A DNA stretch of 12,764 nt from an uncultured Lachnospiraceae bacterium (GTDB lineage: Bacteria; Bacillota; Clostridia; Lachnospirales; Lachnospiraceae): positions 1-12,764 of the forward strand of contig CAJTLX010000071.1 in assembly GCA_910577165.1 (NCBI GenBank), given 5' to 3'. Numbering within the stretch: position 1 is the first letter of the stretch; the number at the start of each line of letters is the position of its first letter. A model generated the notes under the pieces. The model had not been told where the DNA came from, did no database searches, and saw only the letters and a list, made by a program, of their open reading frames with translations. The position numbers and the translations under genes were made by a program. This document shows, in pieces, positions 1 to 5,995 of this stretch.

Positions 1-2
1 TA

Positions 3-197
3 AATCGGCAGATAAAAGTGGGCTACATCCAGAGTGCAGAACTTACTGTAGATGGAGTATACGGCGCAAAAACGGCGCGGGCAGTAGCGGCATACTGGCG
101 CAAAAGGGGGTGGGGAAATCAGGAACACGAAATTTGGAGTGTAGGGAAGGGGACTATAAAGGCACTGGGAAAGGGGTTGATGGAACTGCAAGAGTAA
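3..197 (+). CDS. C-terminal end of a peptidoglycan-binding protein, probably phage lysin (partial)
   Basis: The reading frame is open from the window edge and ends at TAA 195-197, giving 64 visible residues. The stretch VDGVYGAKTARAVAAYW (about visible residues 16-32) matches the core of the PG_binding_1 repeat, whose usual form is xDGxxGxxTxxAVxxfQ. This domain anchors wall hydrolases to peptidoglycan. The catalytic part lies upstream and is not seen. A lysin at the very end of an integrated phage is a common arrangement, and a tRNA 3' fragment lies only 71 bases downstream, so I infer that this is the last gene of a prophage. It could instead be a host wall hydrolase or a spore-cortex enzyme with the same domain. 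The domain call is moderately firm; the phage origin rests on context. Confidence 0.6.
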   Translation, partial: NRQIKVGYIQSAELTVDGVYGAKTARAVAAYWRKRGWGNQEHEIWSVGKGTIKALGKGLMELQE

Positions 198-232
198 TCT
201 TGTCATGAATCTCGTCATAAAAAAGAAAAGTA

Positions 233-271
233 CCTGTTATTTTCGGTAATTATACAAAAGAAAATAACGGG
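233..271. repeat. 12-bp inverted repeat abutting the tRNA fragment
   Basis: CCTGTTATTTTC (233-244) faces GAAAATAACGGG (260-271) across a 15-base loop, with eleven Watson-Crick pairs and one T-G pair. Read on the minus strand the hairpin is followed by TACTTTTCTTTTTTA, so it resembles an intrinsic terminator for leftward transcription; on the plus strand no T-run follows. Its right arm shares its last three bases with the tRNA fragment. It may be a terminator or part of the element's attachment region. Confidence 0.55.
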
Positions 272-291
272 TTCGAGTCCCACCACCGGCA
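269..291 (+). other. tRNA 3'-end fragment (tRNA-Leu-like), candidate attR of an integrated element
   Basis: The bases read as the 3' part of a tRNA: three G's of the T-stem, the seven-base T-loop TTCGAGT (272-278), the T-stem 3' strand CCCAC (279-283), the acceptor 3' strand CACCGGC (284-290) and discriminator A (291). The matching acceptor 5' strand GCCGGTG, the D-arm and the anticodon arm are absent upstream, and the two outer T-stem pairs are broken (A and C opposite C and A). GCCGGTG/CACCGGC with A73 is typical of bacterial tRNA-Leu. A tRNA 3' end without its gene, next to a lysin-like gene and followed by a terminator, is the expected right junction when an element integrates into a tRNA and rebuilds the tRNA at its other end. 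No CCA is encoded. Confidence 0.7.
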
Positions 292-303
292 GGAGCGTAA
301 GAG

Positions 304-356
304 AGCCGCAAATTCGGGGTTTCTGTAGAGAAATCCGGGGTTTGCGGCTTATTTTT
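304..356 (+). terminator. Intrinsic terminator, probably of the original tRNA gene
   Basis: AGCCGCAAA (304-312) pairs with TTTGCGGCT (341-349). Inside, GGGTTTCT (317-324) pairs with AGAAATCC (329-336) around a GTAG loop. The run TATTTTT (350-356) follows. It lies 13 bases past the tRNA fragment, so it was probably the native tRNA terminator, left on the chromosomal side after integration. Confidence 0.8.
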
Positions 357-660
357 GCTCTTGTCTATTTTTGTCTTCCATAGTGTGCCGATATACATTT
401 TTCATCATGTAGTATCATCTTCTGGTATCTATTTAAGGCTGTTTGGTGTTCGCACACCGGGCAGTTTTACTTTGACGCAAAAATTTTTTTCTTGATGTAT
501 AATCAAGCCTCCAGATGTTTGTTAAGTTTTATTCTAAAAATTACTCAGCTTTTCCTAAATAAAGTTACAAAAGGCTGGATTTCAGATGATGAGGTTAATA
601 TGCTCTTTTTCTTCTTCATTTTCGTTCATGCGTTTATTCTGTAGAAATTTTTAATTTTGG
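357..660. other. Gene-free AT-rich stretch
   Basis: About 300 bases between the terminator and the secDF promoter. Both strands are broken by frequent stop codons and I recognise no intact gene or RNA. A TATAAT at 498-503 has only a badly spaced (20 base) TTGACG upstream. A short minus-strand open stretch at 349-408 is treated among the findings. The region may be decayed sequence at the element junction. Confidence 0.5.
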
Positions 661-689
661 TTGCCAAGCAGTACGCAAAATGCTATAAT
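661..689 (+). promoter_or_regulatory. SigA-type promoter for secDF
   Basis: A -35 box TTGCCA (661-666), a 17-base spacer and a perfect -10 box TATAAT (684-689), preceded by TGC, an extended -10 element. Transcription would start near 696, leaving a leader of about 100 bases before secDF. Confidence 0.75.
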
Positions 690-702
690 GTAGGGGTTGT
701 AA

Positions 703-776
703 GGATGTGTTTACTAAATAATGCCATTTAAACATATCCCACGTAAAAATATGTACGGTAAAAGAAGTACGGTAAA
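703..776 (+). promoter_or_regulatory. secDF leader: hairpin and tandem 10-base repeat
   Basis: GGATGTGTTTA (703-713) can pair with TAAACATATCC (729-739), eleven pairs with one G-T, around a 15-base loop. Further on, GTACGGTAAA occurs twice (753-762 and 767-776), just before the ribosome site AAGGAG (781-786). The hairpin has no T-run, so it is not a terminator. A role in translation control or protein binding is possible but not shown. Confidence 0.35.
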
Positions 777-794
777 TTAAAAGGAGTGCGAAAA

Positions 795-3053
795 ATGAAA
801 GTGAAACAAAAGGGAATCCTTTCGCTTTTGCTTACGCTGATGATTATTGCAACGATGGCGTTTGTGGCAATCTGCGGAATTGGTTCGAAAAAATTGGGAA
901 GTATGTCGGATGTAAAACTTGGGCTTGACCTTGCAGGCGGTGTCAGCATTACCTATGAGGCAGTCAAGGAAAATCCAACAAGTCAGGAAATGGATGATAC
1001 ATTCTACAAAATGCAGCTGCGCGCGCAAGATTTTAACAGTGAGGCGGCAGTTTATATGGAGGGGGATACCCGCATCAATGTGGATATTCCGGATGTGACG
1101 GATGCGAATGTGGTTTTGGAAAAACTTGGGGATGCCGGAAAAATCTATTTTATTTATGGTCAGTCCGCACAGGGCGAAGCAAATATCACGCTTGATACGG
1201 AGAACGGCGGCTATAAGTTAGCACGCCCGCTTGAGGATATTATTGCGGACGAGGATGTGGTAATTGACGGAGCCTGCATTGCGGGTGCGGAGGCAGTGAT
1301 TGGACAGGGAAGCCTTGGCGCGAACGATTACCAGGTAAAGCTTACGCTAAACGATTCCGGAAAAAGTCGCTTCTCGGAGGCGACAGCCTACGCTTACAGC
1401 TATTACAATCCTTCTTCGCTCAGCATTCGCAATATTATCGCGATTGTCTATGACGGCGAAGTCTACAGTGCCCCGATGGTTTCCGCGCATATCTCGGACG
1501 GGAATGCAGTGATCAACGGGCAGAAGGATTACAACGAATCAAAACAGCTTGCCAGCATTATCCGCAACGGTGCGCTTCCTCTTGAACTTAGAGAGATCCG
1601 TTCCACCGTGGTCGGCGCAAAGCTTGGTACGGAGGCGATCAATACCTCTTTGATGGCGGGCGCGATAGGTTTTATCCTGGTTCTGATTTTTATGATTGTG
1701 GTGTACCGGGTTCCCGGTCTTGCTGCCAGCCTTGCACTCTGTTTGTATGTAACCGTTATGATTGTCTGTCTAAATCTTTTTAATGTGACACTTACATTGT
1801 ACGGCGTGGCGGGTATTATTCTTTCCATCGGTATGGCGGTGGATGCAAATGTTATTGTTTTTACCCGTATCAGTGAGGAACTTGGCACCGGAAAGACCGT
1901 GCGTTCCAGTATCAAAAAGGGATTTGAGAAAGCACTCTCCGCAATTATCGACGGCAATGTGACGACGCTGATTGCCGCGGCGGTACTCTATTTCCTTGGC
2001 TCAGGAACCATCAAGGGGTTTGCGCAGACACTTGCTATCGGTATTATACTCTCGATGGGAACCGCACTGTTTGTAACAAAATTTATTTTAACTGCACTTT
2101 ATCAGGTGGGTCTTGATCAGGAAAAATTTTATGGGATCAAGAAGGAGGGAAAAATCTTTCCTTTTACAAAGCACAGCATAAAATATCTGATTGTGTTCGG
2201 CGTGGTAGTTGTTCTTTTGGTAGTATCTCTGATTATCGGCAAGACAAGGACGGGGAACAGCTTAAATTACGGGCTTGACTTTATGGGAGGAACCTCGACG
2301 GAAATTGTTTTTGAGGGGAGTGCGCCATCTAATCAGGAGTTAGAGAAACTTGTGCAGGATACGCTTGGGAAATCTGGCGAGGTCGTTCAGATTCAGGGCG
2401 AGGAGGCTGCGATTATCAAGACCGAGGTGCTAAGCCTTGAGGAGAAGACAAAACTTGAGGAGGTACTGCATGAAAAATACGGTGTTTCCGGCGAGGATAT
2501 CACTTCGACAAGCATCAGTGGTACAGTGAGTGGTGAGATGAAATCGGATGCGGTAGTGGCAGTGGTTGTCGCGACGATCTGCATGATGCTTTATATCTGG
2601 ATTCGCTTTAAGAATCTTGGTTTTGCAGCAAGTTCCGTGCTTGCACTCTGCCATGATGTGCTTTTTGTGCTGATGATTTACGCAGTATCGCGCATCTCAG
2701 TCGGCAATGCGTTTATTGCGTGTATGTTGACTCTGGTCGGCTACTCGATCAATGCGACGATCGTTGTATTTGATCGTATCCGCGAAAATCGTAAGGAGAT
2801 GTTAAAGAAAGATTTGTTGGAGGATGTGGTCAATGCAAGCATTAGTCAGACCATATCAAGAAGTATTAACACTTCGCTCACCACATTTGTTATGGTGCTT
2901 ACGCTCTCGATCTTCGGCGTTTCCTCCATCCGCGAGTTTTCGATTCCATTGATGGCGGGCATTGTCTGCGGCGCGTACTCGTCGGTATTTTTGGCGGGGA
3001 CGCTGTGGTATCATATCAATAAATTCCGCGAGAAAGGGAATGCAGAACAATAA
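795..3053 (+). CDS. secDF: Protein translocase subunit SecDF (fused SecD and SecF)
   Basis: Membrane protein that uses the proton gradient to help pull exported proteins through SecYEG on the outer side of the membrane. The 752-residue chain carries both halves in one polypeptide. The SecD half has an N-terminal membrane helix (about 7-27), the GLDLAGG motif (43-49), a large extracellular domain to about residue 280, and a block of membrane helices containing MAVDANVIVF (347-356). The SecF half has GLDFMGG (493-499) and GYSINATIVVFDRIREN (649-665). Twelve membrane segments are expected. I chose ATG 795 because AAGGAG (781-786) sits 8 bases upstream; the in-frame GTG at 786 lies inside that ribosome site. 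Fused SecDF is usual in many Firmicutes. It is transcribed from the promoter at 661-689 and closed by a terminator 14 bases after the stop. Confidence 0.96.
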   Translation: MKVKQKGILSLLLTLMIIATMAFVAICGIGSKKLGSMSDVKLGLDLAGGVSITYEAVKENPTSQEMDDTFYKMQLRAQDFNSEAAVYMEGDTRINVDIPDVTDANVVLEKLGDAGKIYFIYGQSAQGEANITLDTENGGYKLARPLEDIIADEDVVIDGACIAGAEAVIGQGSLGANDYQVKLTLNDSGKSRFSEATAYAYSYYNPSSLSIRNIIAIVYDGEVYSAPMVSAHISDGNAVINGQKDYNESKQLASIIRNGALPLELREIRSTVVGAKLGTEAINTSLMAGAIGFILVLIFMIVVYRVPGLAASLALCLYVTVMIVCLNLFNVTLTLYGVAGIILSIGMAVDANVIVFTRISEELGTGKTVRSSIKKGFEKALSAIIDGNVTTLIAAAVLYFLGSGTIKGFAQTLAIGIILSMGTALFVTKFILTALYQVGLDQEKFYGIKKEGKIFPFTKHSIKYLIVFGVVVVLLVVSLIIGKTRTGNSLNYGLDFMGGTSTEIVFEGSAPSNQELEKLVQDTLGKSGEVVQIQGEEAAIIKTEVLSLEEKTKLEEVLHEKYGVSGEDITSTSISGTVSGEMKSDAVVAVVVATICMMLYIWIRFKNLGFAASSVLALCHDVLFVLMIYAVSRISVGNAFIACMLTLVGYSINATIVVFDRIRENRKEMLKKDLLEDVVNASISQTISRSINTSLTTFVMVLTLSIFGVSSIREFSIPLMAGIVCGAYSSVFLAGTLWYHINKFREKGNAEQ

Positions 3054-3067
3054 GTATTTATCTTTTT

Positions 3068-3110
3068 GGAGACCGTTTGCAGAAAGTACAAGTGCGGTCT
3101 CCTTATTTTA
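3068..3110 (+). terminator. Intrinsic terminator after secDF
   Basis: GGAGACCG (3068-3075) and CGGTCTCC (3095-3102) form a perfect 8-bp stem with a 19-base loop, followed by TTATTTTA (3103-3110). It begins 14 bases after the secDF stop. The T-run is interrupted, so some read-through into recJ is possible. Confidence 0.75.
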
Positions 3111-3266
3111 TGTGCGGACGCGCAAGTGTGCGTGGGCGCGCAATGGAAATTTACTGCTGGCGCAGTATGTGAGTCGTGCGGCGAGTAGCGGAGAAAAACT
3201 TTCCTTTACTCGATTGCGCAATGAAGGATGGTTGTCAGAAATAACATAATAGAAATGAGAGAGAAA

Positions 3267-5006
3267 ATGAAAGAGAAGTGGATGGTAAAAAATAAATCGG
3301 CGGATTTTAAGGCGATCGCAGCACGTTTTGGCATTACCGAGGTGACTGCGCGCCTGATGATTAACCGGGGGTTAAATGATTTTGATGAGATGGAGTCTTA
3401 TCTGTACCCGGATCTCTCGCAGTTAAATGCGCCGGAGATGTTAAAGGATGCAGAAAAAACCGCGCGGATTTTAAAAGAAAAGATTGCAGAAAAGAAAAAA
3501 ATCCGGATTATCGGGGACTATGATGTGGATGGCGTGGTGGCGACCTACATTTTTATGGCGGCACTCTCAGACTGTGAAGCGATGGTGGATTTTCGGATTC
3601 CGGAGCGCGTCAGAGATGGGTATGGATTGAATCTGCGCCTGATTGAGGAGGCAGTGGTGGACGGGGTGGATACCATATTAACCTGTGACAATGGAATTGC
3701 GGCAGTGGAACAGGTGGACTTTGCAAAGGAGTGCGGAATGACCGTGCTGATTACTGATCATCATGAATTGCAGGAGCAGCTTCCAAATGCAGACGCGCTA
3801 GTCAATCCCAAACAGAAGGACTGCGCCTATCCCTACAAAGGATTATGTGGGGCAGCTGTCGCATACAAGGTGGCAAAACTGCTTTACAGGGTATGTAAAA
3901 AGCCGGAGGAAGAGGCAGAAAAATTTATTGCTTTTGCCGCGATTGCAACGGTGTGCGATGTGATGGAGCTGACGGGTGAGAACCGAAATATGGTGAGTCT
4001 GGGACTTGCCGCACTTAAAACAAGTGCGCATTGCGGGATCAGGGCACTTTGTGAAGCGAATGGCATTGAGATAGAGGAACTTGACGCATACCGTTTAGGT
4101 TTTGTGCTAGGACCTTGCATCAACGCGACCGGGCGGCTTCAAACTGCTGTGCGCGGCGTAGAATTATTGTTGACTAAGGACGAGGAGGAAGCGAGGGCGA
4201 TCGCTCTGGAACTAAAAAAGTTAAACGATATTCGCAAGGAACTGACCGCGAAAGGTGTGCGGGAGGCGGTGGAGATCGTGGAGAAAAATGAAGTGCCGGA
4301 TAAGGTGCTTGTCGTTTTTTTGCCCGACTGCCACGAGAGCCTTGCCGGGATTGTTGCGGGACGGCTCAGGGAGCGTTACAATCGCCCGGCCATTGTACTG
4401 ACAAAAGCTGAGAGGGGCCTGAAGGGATCAGGGCGTTCGATCGAGCGGTATTCCATGTTTGAGAAACTTACCGAATGCAGGGAGCTTTTGACTCAGTACG
4501 GCGGACACCCAATGGCGGCGGGGCTTTCGCTTGCAGAGGAAAATTATCTGCCCCTCACAAAGAAATTGAATGAAAGCTGTGGATTGACAGAGGAAGATTT
4601 AACTTTTAAAATATCTATAGATGCAGTCCTAGCTCTCTCCGGACTTTCGTTCGCGCTGGTGGAGGAACTCTTGGTGCTTGAGCCTTATGGAAAGGGCAAT
4701 GAAAAGCCGGTGTTTGCGGAGCGGGGGTTAAAAATTCTTCAGATGAAGGCGATCGGGAGAGAACGCAAGATGTTTCGTTTTCTGGTGGAGGATGCGTATG
4801 GGACACAGATGGACGCGCTGTATTTTGGCGATGGAGAAGTGCTTGAGGAGGAGATAATTGCCCGTTATGGCGAGGAGGTGACGCGTTCACTCTACTGCGG
4901 GAAGAATACAGAAGTGCGTATGTCGGTAATTTATTATCCCTCGATCAATGAATACCGAAATACACGGAAATTACAGATTGTGATACAGCATATACAGTGG
5001 ATGTAA
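3267..5006 (+). CDS. recJ: Single-stranded-DNA-specific exonuclease RecJ
   Basis: Manganese-dependent 5'-3' exonuclease on single-stranded DNA, used in recombination, mismatch repair and base-excision repair in the cytoplasm. From ATG 3267 the protein has 579 residues, within the range of clostridial RecJ. Motifs seen are DYDVDG (84-89), TCDNGI, DHHE (164-167) and GLCGAAVAYK of the DHH catalytic domain. They are followed by the DHHA1 domain with GSGRSIERY and GGHPMAAG (412-419), and a C-terminal OB-fold part that includes LEPYGKGNEKPVF. The start is uncertain: ATGs at 3228, 3255, 3267 and 3282 are in frame and none has a strong ribosome site. I prefer 3267 because MKEKWMVKNK gives the usual family N-terminus. 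No clear promoter is seen in the GC-rich gap after secDF. The stop lies 44 bases before the next start, so the two are probably co-transcribed. Confidence 0.94.
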   Translation: MKEKWMVKNKSADFKAIAARFGITEVTARLMINRGLNDFDEMESYLYPDLSQLNAPEMLKDAEKTARILKEKIAEKKKIRIIGDYDVDGVVATYIFMAALSDCEAMVDFRIPERVRDGYGLNLRLIEEAVVDGVDTILTCDNGIAAVEQVDFAKECGMTVLITDHHELQEQLPNADALVNPKQKDCAYPYKGLCGAAVAYKVAKLLYRVCKKPEEEAEKFIAFAAIATVCDVMELTGENRNMVSLGLAALKTSAHCGIRALCEANGIEIEELDAYRLGFVLGPCINATGRLQTAVRGVELLLTKDEEEARAIALELKKLNDIRKELTAKGVREAVEIVEKNEVPDKVLVVFLPDCHESLAGIVAGRLRERYNRPAIVLTKAERGLKGSGRSIERYSMFEKLTECRELLTQYGGHPMAAGLSLAEENYLPLTKKLNESCGLTEEDLTFKISIDAVLALSGLSFALVEELLVLEPYGKGNEKPVFAERGLKILQMKAIGRERKMFRFLVEDAYGTQMDALYFGDGEVLEEEIIARYGEEVTRSLYCGKNTEVRMSVIYYPSINEYRNTRKLQIVIQHIQWM

Positions 5007-5050
5007 ATGGGTGGCAAACAGGGAATAATTTGTGGAGAGGAGGGAGCAAA

Positions 5051-5818
5051 TTGGCCGACCAGGAAAGATTTATGAGAATTCTTTTAAAACTGGCAGAATA
5101 CGCGCAGGAGAATGGGGGTGTACTCCGAAAAAGCGAGGTGGATGGGAGTTTTTCCGAGATGGAGTTAAGTAAGGCGCAGTATGATTTGATTTACCGGTAT
5201 CTCCTTGAAAAGAAGATTTCGATACAGGGAATATGCCTGGCTCCTTCAAATGTGGACGATACCCCATCTGGGGAAGAAGGAGATGGGAGTAAGGATTCCA
5301 GGTATCTTAATCTGTATTTTAAGGAACTCGACGGATTGGAAAGTTTGAGTGAAGATGAGCGGCTCTCGCTTGCCATGCGCCTTCTTTCAGGGGATGAAAC
5401 AATAATGTCAAGGCTTCTCAATGCCTCCCTGTTTGAGGTGGTTTCGATTGCCAGAGAATACTGTGGTCAGGGGGGATATCTGGAAGATGTGATCCAGGAG
5501 GGCAATATCGCTCTGATGCAGGTACTTAAGGAGATGACGGGGAAGGGGCAGCTAGAAGAGCCGCTCGCCTATATCCGCGAATATGTGCGCTGTGCAATTG
5601 CGGAGTATATCGACGGACAAGTCACAGACAACGACGAGCAGGAGCGCGTTATTGCGAAATTGGGACTTCTGCACGAGGCGGCAAAACATATGGCAAAAGA
5701 GAATGGTGTGTTGCCGGATGCGCAGGAATTGGCAAATTTTTCTAAACTTCCCGTAGAGGAAGTAAAGGATTTGGTGCGTCTCTCGAAAAATGCCAATTTC
5801 TTCGGAAAAGATATTTAA
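5051..5818 (+). CDS. Degenerate sigma-70-like protein lacking regions 2.4 and 4
   Basis: A 255-residue soluble protein resembling the N-terminal two-thirds of the housekeeping sigma factor. Residues 8-60 look like region 1.1. Residues 85-110 (YLNLYFKELDGLESLSEDER) match region 1.2. Residues 115-160, with VVSIAREY and DVIQEGNIALM (146-156), match regions 2.1-2.2, which in sigma factors bind the RNA polymerase clamp. The following part aligns with region 2.3/2.4, but the DNA-melting tryptophan pair is replaced by E177-Y178 and the -10-reading glutamine by C181. A region-3-like helix pair (about 200-245) ends the protein, and region 4 is absent. TTG 5051 is the likely start, because AGGAGG (5038-5043) sits 7 bases upstream; the in-frame GTG at 4997 has no ribosome site. 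It lies 44 bases after recJ and ends before a terminator. I infer that it binds RNA polymerase without reading promoters; its true role is unknown. The frame is intact, so it is not obvious junk. Confidence 0.75.
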   Translation: MADQERFMRILLKLAEYAQENGGVLRKSEVDGSFSEMELSKAQYDLIYRYLLEKKISIQGICLAPSNVDDTPSGEEGDGSKDSRYLNLYFKELDGLESLSEDERLSLAMRLLSGDETIMSRLLNASLFEVVSIAREYCGQGGYLEDVIQEGNIALMQVLKEMTGKGQLEEPLAYIREYVRCAIAEYIDGQVTDNDEQERVIAKLGLLHEAAKHMAKENGVLPDAQELANFSKLPVEEVKDLVRLSKNANFFGKDI

Positions 5819-5843
5819 AAAATAGTATGTTTCTGCACAGTAC

Positions 5844-5881
5844 TGATTTAGGTACAAGAAAGGAACATACGGAACTAAAAA
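5844..5881 (+). repeat. 38-bp direct repeat, copy 1
   Basis: Matches 5945-5982 at 36 of 38 positions (A/G differences at 5850 and 5857), with a period of 101 bases. The shared core is GGAACATACGGAACTAAAAA. Copy 1 contains the left arm of the terminator hairpin. Confidence 0.85.
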
Positions 5882-5897
5882 CAGTATGTTCCTTTTT
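5859..5897 (+). terminator. Intrinsic terminator after the sigma-like gene / possible attenuator
   Basis: AAAGGAACATAC (5859-5870) and GTATGTTCCTTT (5884-5895) make a perfect 12-bp stem with a 13-base loop; the T-run 5893-5897 overlaps the end of the stem. It starts 40 bases after the stop of the sigma-like gene. The stem is AT-rich, and its arms can pair with other leader segments, so termination may be conditional. Confidence 0.7.
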
Positions 5898-5903
5898 GGC
5901 ACC

Positions 5904-5943
5904 CGATGAAATTTTATGAAGCAAAGCAAAGAAAATTTCATCG
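5904..5943 (+). repeat. 12-bp perfect hairpin in the galactosidase leader
   Basis: CGATGAAATTTT (5904-5915) and AAAATTTCATCG (5932-5943) are exact reverse complements around a 16-base purine-rich loop. No T-run follows, so it is not an ordinary terminator. It sits between the two repeat copies. Confidence 0.8.
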
Positions 5944-5944
5944 T

Positions 5945-5982
5945 TGATTTGGGTACAGGAAAGGAACATACGGAACTAAAAA
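5945..5982 (+). repeat. 38-bp direct repeat, copy 2
   Basis: Second copy of the repeat at 5844-5881. Here no right hairpin arm follows; instead the repeat leads into TAGGAGAC, the ribosome site of the galactosidase gene. Confidence 0.85.
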
Positions 5983-5995
5983 TAGGAGACAGGTT

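Noticed and set aside
241..291. A complete tRNA gene near the left end.
   Set aside because: No acceptor 5' strand, D-arm or anticodon arm can be found upstream; only the 3' portion is present.
472..503. Promoter with TTGACG and TATAAT in the gene-free stretch.
   Set aside because: The 20-base spacer is too long for SigA, and no gene follows closely.
4997..5050. GTG 4997 start of the sigma-like gene overlapping recJ.
   Set aside because: No ribosome site lies before it, whereas TTG 5051 has AGGAGG seven bases upstream.
5862..5892. LexA/DinR-type SOS operator suggested by GGAAC and GTTCC half sites.
   Set aside because: The half sites are too far apart for the GAAC-N4-GTTC form; the pairing fits a terminator stem better.
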